Origin: Streptomyces sp. CA-278952
GTDB taxonomy: Bacteria > Actinomycetota > Actinomycetes > Streptomycetales > Streptomycetaceae
Reading direction: 5' to 3'
Assembly: GCF_028747205.1 (NCBI RefSeq)
Contig: NZ_CP112880.1
Coordinates: 4,836,001 to 4,900,000, forward strand
Length of the DNA stretch: 64,000 nt
Shown: piece by piece, positions 21,314 to 29,164 of the stretch
Layout: each line of letters starts with the position of its first letter
How positions within the stretch are numbered: the stretch's first letter is position 1
The notes under the pieces: generated by a model
Told to the model about the DNA's origin: nothing
Database searches by the model: none
Seen by the model: only the letters and a program-made list of their open reading frames with translations
Position numbers and translations under genes: made by a program

Positions 21314-21527
21314 AGCCAGTCGTTTCGGGCCGCACATTTCAGCCTGTCCGGATTGGGCTGCGCACTTCAGCGTGCTGTGTGATGGCCGCCCTACTCAGCC
21401 CGTCCGGCGTTTGAGGACGGAACCCTGGGCGTGGGGAGCGGCGACCCTTCCTGGGCGTGGAAGCGATGGTGCCCCTCCGTGTCCGGGAAGCGGTGGTGCC
21501 CGTTCGTCCCGAGCGACGGTTCCGTCC
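21314..21527. other. Intergenic segment with one inverted copy of the repeat element
   Basis: No gene is supported. CAGCCCGTCCGGCGTTTGA at 21396-21414 is the reverse complement, with small changes, of the unit tandemly repeated from 21528. A more decayed CAGCCTGTCCGG occurs near 21341. 'GGAAGCG(A)TGGTGCCC' is also repeated in this stretch (about 21460-21500). Confidence 0.6.
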
Positions 21528-21720
21528 TCAAGCGCCGGACGGGCTGGAGGGGTGGCCGGTTCGTGCTCAAGCGCCGGACGGGCTGGAGGGGGTGGCCGGG
21601 GGCGTCCTCAAGCGTCCGACGGGCCGGAGGGGGTGGCCGGGGGCGTCGCCAAGCGCCGGACGGGCCGGAGGGGTGGCCGGGGGCGTCGTCAAGCGTCCGA
21701 CGGGCCGGAGGGGGCCGGTC
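21528..21720. repeat. Five tandem copies of a Streptomyces-type intergenic element, period 39-41 bp
   Basis: Core TCAAGCGCCGGACGGGCTGG starts at 21528 and 21567, then variants start at 21608, 21649 and 21689, followed each time by AGGGG(G)TGGCCGG. Copies 3-5 carry 'CGGGCCGGAG', and 3 and 5 change GCCGG to TCCGA. From general knowledge, cores like 'GCCCGTCCGGCGCTTGAGG' are scattered between Streptomyces genes, usually singly. A tandem array with an inverted copy upstream is unusual. It lies between the kinase and the SUKH-3 gene. Confidence 0.85.
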
Positions 21721-21730
21721 AGGCCGGGGA

Positions 21731-22228
21731 TCAGGCGGAGGTCAGGCGGGCCGGTTGGGTGCCGGTGACCAGGGTGGCCAGGGCCTCGTCGATGTCCTGG
21801 CCCAGGAACCAGTCGCCCGTGTGGTCGATGCTGTACACCCGGCCGTCCGTGTCGATCGCCAGGACCGCCTGCTCCTCGCCCTCCGCCCCGAGCGGGCTGA
21901 CCTCCGTCTCCAGGGCGCGGCCGAGGTCCGCGAGGGTCCGCGCCAGGTGGAGGCCGCTGAGCGGGTCGATGCGCACGGCGGCGGGTGCGATGTGCCGGCC
22001 GGGTGCGGACGCGGTGATGTGGAGGCCGCCGAACTCCGCCCAGGCCTCGACCGCGGCCGGGAAGACGGCGTGCTGGTGGCCGGCCGGGGAGGCGTGGGAG
22101 CGCAGGGTGTCGGCCCATTCCTCGGCCTGGCGGATGTCCCAGCGCCCGGGCTGCCAGCCCGCTTCGCGCAGGGCGGCGTCGACGGCGACGGGGAATCGGG
22201 TGGTGGAGTGCTGCTGGCGGTCGTGCAT
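21731..22228 (-). CDS. SUKH-3-type immunity-like protein
   Basis: A 165-residue protein. The family pattern is clear: 'FPVAVDAALREAGWQPGRWD', 'AVFPAAVEAWAEFGGLHI', 'APAAVRIDPLSG', and the C-terminal 'AVLAIDTDGRVYSIDHTGDWFLG' with 'IDEALATLVTG'. SUKH proteins often serve as immunity proteins in polymorphic toxin systems, frequently against nuclease or deaminase toxins. Here the gene follows a YwqJ-like deaminase on the same strand with a 10-bp gap, consistent with a deaminase/immunity pair. The ORF start ATG 22228 lies in 'MHDRQQHSTTRF'. Confidence 0.85.
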   Translation of the reverse strand: MHDRQQHSTTRFPVAVDAALREAGWQPGRWDIRQAEEWADTLRSHASPAGHQHAVFPAAVEAWAEFGGLHITASAPGRHIAPAAVRIDPLSGLHLARTLADLGRALETEVSPLGAEGEEQAVLAIDTDGRVYSIDHTGDWFLGQDIDEALATLVTGTQPARLTSA

Positions 22229-22238
22229 CGGTGGGCGG

Positions 22239-22763
22239 TCAGCCCTTCTCGGCGGTGGTCGCGGTGCCGGTGGAGGTCAGGTCGACGGGGCGTACGCCGA
22301 AGTGGGACAGGAGTGCGGAGCAGGACCGGCAGGGTGGTGCGTAGCTGCCGTGGAGGGGGTCGCCGTCCTCGCGGATGCGGCGGGTGGTGAGCCGGGAGTG
22401 TTTGAGCGCGCGGCGTGCTTCCCCGTTGGTCAGGGGTTTTCGCTGGGCGCGTTTGGAGCGTCCGCTCTCGGCGGCGGTGAGTTGGCGGGAGAGCAGTATG
22501 GCTTCGGGGCAGCGGCCGGTGAAGCGTTCGCGCTGGCCGCTGGTGAGGGTGTCGAGGAAGTCCTGGACGAGTGGGTGCAGTACCGGTGGCTGGTCCCCTT
22601 TGCCGGCGGTGCAGGTCAGGGTCTCGCCGCGTACGGACAGCGCGGCGGCCACGGCGGGGAGGATCCCGTCGCGGCGGTGGATCAGTCGGGGTGTACGGCT
22701 GGTCTCGGTGCTGCTCCAGCTGAGGCGCGGATCCCCCGATGTGGCGGTTTGTGTGGAATGCAT
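22239..22763 (-). CDS. YwqJ-like deaminase-fold protein
   Basis: A 174-residue protein with the zinc-site pattern of the deaminase superfamily: C85-x-E87 in 'FTGRCPEAILLSRQL' and C145-xx-C148 in 'YAPPCRSCSALLSHFGV'. This matches the YwqJ-related putative deaminases found as toxin domains. No signal peptide, WXG100/LXG or other delivery domain precedes it, so the protein looks free-standing and intracellular. ATG 22763 has GGGAGGG about 11 nt upstream. It is the first gene of a two-gene operon with SUKH-3 and is divergent from the SUKH-1 gene. Confidence 0.82.
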   Translation of the reverse strand: MHSTQTATSGDPRLSWSSTETSRTPRLIHRRDGILPAVAAALSVRGETLTCTAGKGDQPPVLHPLVQDFLDTLTSGQRERFTGRCPEAILLSRQLTAAESGRSKRAQRKPLTNGEARRALKHSRLTTRRIREDGDPLHGSYAPPCRSCSALLSHFGVRPVDLTSTGTATTAEKG

Positions 22764-22998
22764 CGTGTTGGCGTCCCTCCCTGCAATCCCCCGAGTTGCG
22801 GGGACAGCCTGCCAAATGTGCCAGGTGGTGGGGAAGCTGGGTCGGGGAAACGTGTCCGCGTGTCGCCCGGAGGTGCGGGAGCGCCGCCTCACCGTCACGC
22901 GCATGTGACCGTTCGTGACGGATCCGGCGGGACGGGATCCCCTGTCGCCCCACGGCTTAGGCTGTGCGGAACACCGGACGCAGCAGGGGGCAACAGCC

Positions 22999-23976
22999 AT
23001 GACGACAGGTCGGCTCGGGCAGCAAGCCGCGCCACCGAACGCCGCTTACGCCGGGCAGGTCGTGAACTTCCCGGACCCGGTCCGGGCGTCCCGCCACCCC
23101 AGAGGGGTGCGGATGGACGGGAACGGTCACCCGGTTCTTTCGCCGTATGCGCGTGCCGCCGCCGAGATCGCCGATCCGCCTCCTGGTTTCGGTATCGATG
23201 AGCTGCGCCTCACCGACTACGTGTCGGCGAACGCGGCGTTGGCGGCGAGCGGTCACGACCTGTGGGACACGATTCCCGCGGTGGCGACCCCGCACGGCTG
23301 GACCTGGCATCACGTGCCGGGCGGTCGGCGGATGGAGTTGGTGCCGGTCGAGGTGAAGGCGCTGCTGCGTCATCACGGCGGTCTGGCGGGCACGGACGTG
23401 GATCAGAACCGGCGTGGCACCCGCCCGTTGCAGGAGACCCGCCCGGCGCACTTCCGGCTGCCCAGGGGTGCGGCCGCGGTGAGCGAGCAGCAGGTTCAGG
23501 GTGTCGAGGAGGATCTCGGTTACCGGCTGCCGGGTGCGTACCGCTCGTTCCTGAAGGTGGCGGGCGGTTCGGCCCCGGTGGGCGCGGCGTTGGACGCGGA
23601 GCTGGGGCTGTTGGTGGACCAGCCGTTCTTCACGGTGCGTGACGAGGCGGCGGTGAACGATCTGGTGTACGTGAACAAGTGTCTGCGGGACCACTTCACC
23701 AAGGATTTCCTGGGTGTCGCTTTTGTCCAGGGTGGGATTCTCGCCGTGAAGGTGCGCGGCCAAGACCTTGGTTCGGTGTGGTTCTGCCCGTACGACGATG
23801 CCCGGGACCGGGACGGCTGGAGTGTCCAGGAGCGTGTGGAGCGGCTGTTGCTGCCCTGCGGTGCGGACTTCGATGCCTTCCTCCAGCGGTTGGCGGGCAA
23901 TCCGCCGGAGTTGGAGACCGTGGCGAACCTGATGGTGGACGGTGGCTTCGCGCGCGCCGTCCCGGTGGAGGGGTGA
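22999..23976 (+). CDS. SMI1/KNR4 (SUKH-1) family protein
   Basis: A 325-residue protein. The C-terminal half carries the SMI1/KNR4 signature 'VSEQQVQGVEEDLGYRLPGAYRSFLKVAGG', with 'LGVAFVQGGILAVKV' and 'GSVWFCPYDDA' further on. The N-terminal 150 residues are unlike the core and may be an adaptor. ATG 22999 follows GGGGG. Its stop overlaps the next start (GTGA at 23973-23976), so it is translated with the large fusion protein downstream. In bacteria the family is known mainly as immunity or scaffolding proteins. Confidence 0.86.
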   Translation: MTTGRLGQQAAPPNAAYAGQVVNFPDPVRASRHPRGVRMDGNGHPVLSPYARAAAEIADPPPGFGIDELRLTDYVSANAALAASGHDLWDTIPAVATPHGWTWHHVPGGRRMELVPVEVKALLRHHGGLAGTDVDQNRRGTRPLQETRPAHFRLPRGAAAVSEQQVQGVEEDLGYRLPGAYRSFLKVAGGSAPVGAALDAELGLLVDQPFFTVRDEAAVNDLVYVNKCLRDHFTKDFLGVAFVQGGILAVKVRGQDLGSVWFCPYDDARDRDGWSVQERVERLLLPCGADFDAFLQRLAGNPPELETVANLMVDGGFARAVPVEG

Positions 23977-26522
23977 GCGCGGTGGTGACTTTCGCGCAGG
24001 CACAGGAGCGGGCGGACGAGTGGGTCAACGGTGACGTGCCCGCGTACCAGCACCGTGAGGTACGGGTCCGTGAGTTCGAGCTGGGTTTCGTGGTGTGGGC
24101 CGAGGACCGGGCGGAGGGCCCCGTGTCGGACGGGGGCCGTCAGCGGCTGGTGATCGCGCGGGACAGCGGTGAGGCGACGTTGTGGCCGGGGCTGCCGGTG
24201 GGTGAGGTGATCCGGCGGTACGAGGAGGATTACGGGACTCCGGCCGGTGCGCCGGTCGCGGCTCCCGAGCCGCCGCGGCGGGTGGACCTGAACCAGACGT
24301 CGTTCCTGTTGACGCCGCCGGAGTGGCTCCAGGAGGCGGCGGACAAGCTGGGGATTCCGGATCATCGTGCGGAGCGCCGGGAGTCGGCGGAGGCGGCCGT
24401 GGCCGCCTCCGGTGCGCCCGCCGCCCCTGCCGCTTCCGTTTCCGAGCCCGGCCCTGTGCCCTCCGCTGTCGCGGACGCGTCGCCGCTGCCTTCCTCGCCC
24501 GCTTCCGCCGGGGGTTCCGCCGCGTCGTGGCCCGCCGCCGGCGGCGACGCCCACGAGCCCACGGCCTCCGACGGGGTGCCCGCAGGAGCGACCCCCTGGG
24601 CGGGTACGGACACCAACTCGGACTCCGACGACGGGGCCGTTCCGCTGCCCGCGACGGTGTTCGCGCCGCCGCTGTCGGGCACGGACGACGAGGAGGCCCC
24701 GCCGCTGGTCGTCCCGGCGGAGGCGCCCACGGCCCTGATGTCCGGGGGCAGTCAGCTGCCGCGTACGCAGGTGGCGCAGGCGCTCCGGCCGGGCCAGGGT
24801 CCCCCGGGCGGGGCGGGTGACATCGCGGACGCGGCCACCAGCAAGGCGGTCGTGCCGCCGCGCGGGGCTCGCGGGGGCGGTTCGTCGGCCCCGCCGCCGC
24901 CCGGCGCCCCGGGGGTTCCCGGGATGCCGCCCGGTGCGACGCCGCCGCCTTCGGGTCCGGGTGCGCCCGGTGCTCCGGCGGGCGGGTACGTCCCGACGCA
25001 GCTCGTGTCCCAGCTCGGCCCGCCCGGTGCCACCCCGCCGCCGGGGCCGCTGCCGGGCTCCACGCCGCCTCCCGGGCCGCCCGGGCCTCCTGGGCCTCCC
25101 GGTCCGCCGCCCGGTTCCACGCCGCCCCCGGGCGGGGGGATGCACCATGCCGCGACGATGTTCGCCGACGGGAGCAGCATCGGTGCGGGCGTCGCGGGTG
25201 CGCCCAGGCCGCCGGGTCCGCCGGGGCCGCCCGGTGCCCCGGGAGTTCCGCAGCCTCCCGGCCCGCCCGGTGTTCCGGGTGCGCCGCAGCCTCCCGGTCC
25301 GCCGGGTCCGCCGCCCGGTTCCACGCCGCCTCCCGGTGGGGTGCACCACGCGGAGACGATGTTCGCGAGCCCGGGGCAGGTGGGGCCGCCGAGCCCTCCC
25401 GGTCCTCCCGGTCCTCCCGGGGCCCCCGGCGCTTCGCCGGTCGGAGCCCCCGGTCCCGTACCGCAGCCGCCGGGTCCGCCCGGTCCGCCGCCCGGTGGGC
25501 ACACTCCGCCGCCGGCGGCGTACGGCTATCCGCAGCAGCCCACCGGTCAGCCGACCGTGGGCCCCGGCTACCAGGCCGTGCTGCGGTTCCGGGCTCCGGA
25601 CGGCAGCGAGCAGCAGCTGATCCGCCGTTCGGCGCCGGGCACCCCGCACCCCGAGTGGCAGATGCTGCACGAGCTGCGGGCGATGAACGTGCCGCCGCAG
25701 CAGGTCATCGAGCTGCACACCGAGCTGGAGTCCTGTGAGCTGCCGGGCGGTTACTGCGCCCGGATGATCCGGGAGACCTGGCCGCAGGTGCGGATCACCA
25801 GCGTCGCCCCGTACGGCACGGATCACGCCAGCCGTCAGCAGGGCATGCAGCATCTGCTGACGCACCAGGGCGAGCTGCACCAGGTCGCGGACGGCCCGGC
25901 GCGGCCCGCGCCGGTGCGGGCGCCGCTGCCGCAGATGCCGCCCGCGCCCGCGCTGCCGCCGGAGGCGGTGGCCGAGGAGCTGGTGCAGGCGTTCGGTCCG
26001 CAGGGCATCCTGCGGTTCGACCAGCGGGCGGTGTCCCGTCAGGGGGTGCCGGAGATCGTCGCGCACACCTTGGTGTGGGCGGGGCTGCCCGCCGATTTCG
26101 GGCCGTTCTTCTGGGCGCAGCCGGGTCAGCCGGTGGTGCCGACGCTGGCCGAGCTGGCGGTGCAGCGGCAGGTGCAGCCCGCGCCGGACGCGGGGTCGTA
26201 TCTGGTGATGGGCACGGACTTCGGCCGGGCGATCTGTGTGCAGTACGGGACGGCGAACATCGTGGCCGTGCCGGTGGAGGCGGGTCCCGGTGGGCAGTCG
26301 GTGCCGCCGCAGTTCGTGAACACCGGGCTGCCGGAGTTCGTGCGGTCGATGGCGTTGCTGGGCCGGATGTGGCGGTTGCGGTTCGGCCTGAACCCGGAGC
26401 AGGCGGGCCGTTGGACCGTCGATTTCCAGGCACAGCTGGTGGCGCTGGACCCGGCGGCGCTGGCGTCGCCGGAGAGCTGGTGGTCGGTGCTGCTGGAGCA
26501 GATGTGGGACGGCCTGATCTGA
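23973..26522 (+). CDS. Multi-domain fusion: Imm35-like, proline-rich linker, deaminase-like, SUKH-4-like
   Basis: An 849-residue protein. Residues 1-85 look like an Imm35-type domain ('FAQAQERADEWVNG', 'LVIARDSGEATLWPGLPVGE'). About 130-300 is low-complexity Ala/Ser/Pro. About 305-515 is a collagen-like Gly-Pro-Pro linker. About 530-625 resembles nucleotide/nucleic-acid deaminases, with H582-x-E584 in 'ELHTELESC' and Cys588/Cys595 (CELPGGYC). The C-terminal 200 residues ('YLVMGTDFGRAICVQYG', 'TGLPEFVRSMALLGRMW') look SUKH-4-like. T-[MV]-F-A is repeated ('PATVFAPP', 'HHAATMFADG', 'HHAETMFASP'). Domain names are from memory of the families; the deaminase call is the least certain. Confidence 0.78.
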   Translation: MSAVVTFAQAQERADEWVNGDVPAYQHREVRVREFELGFVVWAEDRAEGPVSDGGRQRLVIARDSGEATLWPGLPVGEVIRRYEEDYGTPAGAPVAAPEPPRRVDLNQTSFLLTPPEWLQEAADKLGIPDHRAERRESAEAAVAASGAPAAPAASVSEPGPVPSAVADASPLPSSPASAGGSAASWPAAGGDAHEPTASDGVPAGATPWAGTDTNSDSDDGAVPLPATVFAPPLSGTDDEEAPPLVVPAEAPTALMSGGSQLPRTQVAQALRPGQGPPGGAGDIADAATSKAVVPPRGARGGGSSAPPPPGAPGVPGMPPGATPPPSGPGAPGAPAGGYVPTQLVSQLGPPGATPPPGPLPGSTPPPGPPGPPGPPGPPPGSTPPPGGGMHHAATMFADGSSIGAGVAGAPRPPGPPGPPGAPGVPQPPGPPGVPGAPQPPGPPGPPPGSTPPPGGVHHAETMFASPGQVGPPSPPGPPGPPGAPGASPVGAPGPVPQPPGPPGPPPGGHTPPPAAYGYPQQPTGQPTVGPGYQAVLRFRAPDGSEQQLIRRSAPGTPHPEWQMLHELRAMNVPPQQVIELHTELESCELPGGYCARMIRETWPQVRITSVAPYGTDHASRQQGMQHLLTHQGELHQVADGPARPAPVRAPLPQMPPAPALPPEAVAEELVQAFGPQGILRFDQRAVSRQGVPEIVAHTLVWAGLPADFGPFFWAQPGQPVVPTLAELAVQRQVQPAPDAGSYLVMGTDFGRAICVQYGTANIVAVPVEAGPGGQSVPPQFVNTGLPEFVRSMALLGRMWRLRFGLNPEQAGRWTVDFQAQLVALDPAALASPESWWSVLLEQMWDGLI

Positions 26523-26552
26523 GCCGTACGCAGAGCTGAGCGGCGAGTGCGT

Positions 26553-26593
26553 AAGGAGGCGTCCGGACCCCGGAAGGGGCCGGGCGCCTCCTT
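26553..26593. terminator. Strong hairpin after the SUKH/deaminase fusion gene
   Basis: AAGGAGGCGTCCGGACCCC, loop GGAA, GGGGCCGGGCGCCTCCTT. The arms pair almost fully, with one G-T pair and one bulge. It lies 30 bp past the stop codon at 26522. Confidence 0.8.
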
Positions 26594-26782
26594 GTGTACC
26601 GGGGGTGGGCCGGGGGCCCGGGCCGATGATCACCGGTTCGCCCGGGTCTGTGATGCCGGTCGCTTCCGGCCTGAATGCGGTTGATCGATTCCGACTTCCG
26701 GCACCAATTGCCGCATCCTTGACGTGTTACGGGTGTCGGAGCGTGGCAGGGCGTGTCGGCGGGTCGGAGAGAGGTTTCAGGG

Positions 26783-27673
26783 ATGAGTGCTGGACCGGGG
26801 TCCGCGTACGACGTCGTCGGGGTGCGGGGGCGTGGTTACCGTCCGGAGCAGGTGGACCGGGTGGCGGCCGCCCTGGTCGCCGAGCGGGACGGGGCGCTCG
26901 CCGAGCTCACGCGGCTGACGGGCAGGGTGGAGGAGCTGCTCGCGGAGTCCGCCCGGCTGGCGGAGGCTGTGGCGACGCTGCCCGTGCAGGACTACGCGGA
27001 GCTGGGGGAGCGGGCGCAGCGGATCCTGGCGCTGGCCGAGAGCGAGGCGGAGGCGCTGGACGCCGATGCGGTCGCGGCGGGCCAGGCGCTGCGGGACGCG
27101 GCGGAGGCGGCGGGCCGGGTGGCCGGGGACGCGGCGCGCGAGGCGGCCGGCGGGGTGCGTGCGGCGGCGGACCGGGCGGCCGAGGAGCGGGTGGCGGGGG
27201 CGGTCCGGGAGGCGGAGGGGCTGCTCGCCGCGGCCCGGCAGGACGCCGAGGAGGTGCGGGCGGCGGCCGCTTCCGTGATGGCGGCGACCCGTGACCGTAC
27301 GGCGAGCGTGCTGGCCCACCAGGAGCAGGAGCACGCGGAGCGCCTCAAGGCGGCCGAGGCCGAGATGGCCGCCGCCGAGGCGGCGTCGGAGGCCCGGTTC
27401 GCGGGGCTGACCGAGCGGGCCGAGGCGCTGCTCGCGGAGGCGGGACGGGACCTCGCCGCCACGCAGGAGGTGGCCCGGCACGGCCAGGAGGACGCGGAGG
27501 CGCGGGCGGCGGAGCTGCTGGCCGAGGCCCGGGTCCGTGAGGAGCGGGTGGTGCGGGAGACGGAGCGGATCCTGCGGGAGCACGAGGAGGGCCGCGAGGA
27601 GGCCCAGGCGCACATGGCGCATGTGCGCAGCTCGCTGGCGGCGCTGACGGGGCGGGTGGCGTCGGGCGACTGA
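26783..27673 (+). CDS. DivIVA/FilP-like coiled-coil protein
   Basis: A 296-residue, Ala/Glu/Arg-rich protein. The N-terminus 'GVRGRGYRPEQVDRVAAALVAERD' resembles the short N-terminal motif of DivIVA-like proteins. Nearly all the rest predicts a continuous coiled coil ('EAEALDADAVAAGQALRDAA', 'AEERVAGAVREAEGLL'), with no membrane segment. In Streptomyces such proteins are often annotated 'cellulose-binding' and may be scaffold elements of polar growth. ATG 26783 has GAGAGAGG 8 nt upstream. It is monocistronic by spacing. Confidence 0.75.
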   Translation: MSAGPGSAYDVVGVRGRGYRPEQVDRVAAALVAERDGALAELTRLTGRVEELLAESARLAEAVATLPVQDYAELGERAQRILALAESEAEALDADAVAAGQALRDAAEAAGRVAGDAAREAAGGVRAAADRAAEERVAGAVREAEGLLAAARQDAEEVRAAAASVMAATRDRTASVLAHQEQEHAERLKAAEAEMAAAEAASEARFAGLTERAEALLAEAGRDLAATQEVARHGQEDAEARAAELLAEARVREERVVRETERILREHEEGREEAQAHMAHVRSSLAALTGRVASGD

Positions 27674-27804
27674 ACGGGTTCCGGCAGGTCGCAAAGGACC
27701 GGCAGGTCGCAACGGGTGGCAACTCTTGACGAACGCGTGTTCTCGGGAGGTGATGGAAGCGTTCAGTTCCCACGTATCCGTTCCCCGTTCAGCAGGGAGT
27801 GTTC

Positions 27805-29025
27805 ATGTCGGTCCCAGCGCCGGACATTTTGTCACCGGAGTTCGAAAGAGATCCGTATCGGGCGTATCGCCTGATGCGTCAGGACACGCCCCTCATGTGG
27901 CACGAGGCCACCGGAAGTTACATCGTCTCGCGTTATGAGGACGTCGAGCGCGTCTTCAAGGACAAAGAAGGCGAATTCACCACGGAGAACTACGACTGGC
28001 AGATCGAACCCGTGCACGGGCGGACGATCCTCCAGCTCAGCGGGCGCGAGCACGCCGTGCGTCGGGCCCTGGTCGCGCCGGCCTTCCGGGGCAGCGACCT
28101 GCGCGAGAAGTTTTTACCGGTCATCGAGCGCAATTCGCGCGAATTGATCGACAGGTTCCGTGATGCGGGTTCCGTCGATCTGGTCGCCGACTATGCCACC
28201 CGCTTTCCTGTCAACGTCATCGCCGACATGCTCGGACTGGACAAGTCCGACTATGAGCGCTTTCACGGTTGGTACACGGCCGTCATCGCGTTTCTCGGCA
28301 ATCTCTCCGGTGATCCGGAGGTGGCCCGGGCCGGTGAGCGTACGCGCGTCGAATTCGCCGAGTACATGCTGCCGATCATCCGGAAGCGGCGGGAGGAGCC
28401 GGGCGACGATCTGCTGTCGACGCTGTGCACCGCGGAGGTCGACGGCGTCCGGATGGGCGACGAGGACATCAAGGCGTTCTGCAGTCTGCTGCTGGCCGCC
28501 GGGGGTGAGACCACCGACAAGGCCATCGCCGGCATCTTCACCAATCTGCTGCGCCACCCGGAGCAGTTGGCGGCGGTCCGCGCCGATCGCACCCTCATAT
28601 CCCGCGCCTTCGCCGAGACGCTGCGCTACACGCCGCCGGTGCACATGATCATGCGCAAGTCGGCGACGGAGGTGGTGCTCAGCGGCGGTACCGTACCGGC
28701 GGGTGTCACCGTCACCTGTCTGATAGGCGCCGCCAACCGTGACGAGGACCGCTACCGGAACCCGGATGTCTTCGACATCTTCCGTGAGGACCTGACCGCC
28801 ACGAACGCCTTCTCGGCGGCGGCCGACCATCTCGCCTTCGCACTCGGCCGGCACTTCTGCGTCGGTGCTCTGCTGGCCAAGGCCGAGGTCGAGATCGGGG
28901 TGGGCCAGTTGCTGGACGCGATGCCGGACCTGCGGCTGGCCGACGGCTTCGACCCGGTCGAGCGGGGTGTCTTCACTCGAGGGCCGCAGAGCCTGCCGGT
29001 CCGCTTCACGCCGGTGTCCGGCTGA
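27805..29025 (+). CDS. Canonical cytochrome P450 with a TTA codon
   Basis: A 406-residue class I bacterial P450 with all expected motifs: I-helix AGGETT (232-237), K-helix E271-TL-R274, and heme-binding 'FALGRHFCVGALLA' with the thiolate Cys352. Leu104 is encoded by TTA (28114-28116), a codon read in Streptomyces by the bldA tRNA. AGGGAG sits 5 nt before ATG 27805. The first third is less GC-rich than neighbours ('aaagagatccg', 'gacaaagaaggcgaattc'). It converges on the conservon P450. The substrate is unknown; redox partners are not nearby. Confidence 0.92.
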   Translation: MSVPAPDILSPEFERDPYRAYRLMRQDTPLMWHEATGSYIVSRYEDVERVFKDKEGEFTTENYDWQIEPVHGRTILQLSGREHAVRRALVAPAFRGSDLREKFLPVIERNSRELIDRFRDAGSVDLVADYATRFPVNVIADMLGLDKSDYERFHGWYTAVIAFLGNLSGDPEVARAGERTRVEFAEYMLPIIRKRREEPGDDLLSTLCTAEVDGVRMGDEDIKAFCSLLLAAGGETTDKAIAGIFTNLLRHPEQLAAVRADRTLISRAFAETLRYTPPVHMIMRKSATEVVLSGGTVPAGVTVTCLIGAANRDEDRYRNPDVFDIFREDLTATNAFSAAADHLAFALGRHFCVGALLAKAEVEIGVGQLLDAMPDLRLADGFDPVERGVFTRGPQSLPVRFTPVSG

Positions 29026-29027
29026 CC

Positions 29028-29075
29028 GGAACGCGGACTGTCCGACCGACAGGAACGCCGACTGTCCGACCGACA
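29028..29075. repeat. Two tandem 24-bp units between the convergent P450 genes
   Basis: GGAACGCGGACTGTCCGACC.. at 29028-29051 is repeated with one change at 29052-29075, and a further 'CTGACCGGAACGTCGACG' follows. The units begin right after the P450 stop codon. They could form part of a bidirectional terminator; no function is established. Confidence 0.7.
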
Positions 29076-29164
29076 GGCTGACCGGAACGTCGACGTCGAC
29101 CCGAGCGGCCGGATGACCCACGGACTCCGGCCGCTCGCACCGAAACGGTGCCGACGGACCCGCC

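Noticed and set aside
18879..21720. Integrated element at tRNA-Gln
   Set aside because: No integrase, excisionase or duplicated tRNA 3' end was found near the tRNA.
23520..26633. A 1037-codon minus-strand frame across the SUKH-4 fusion
   Set aside because: Arg/Thr/Gly-rich mirror of the proline-rich linker; the plus strand is coupled to SUKH-1 and ends at a terminator.
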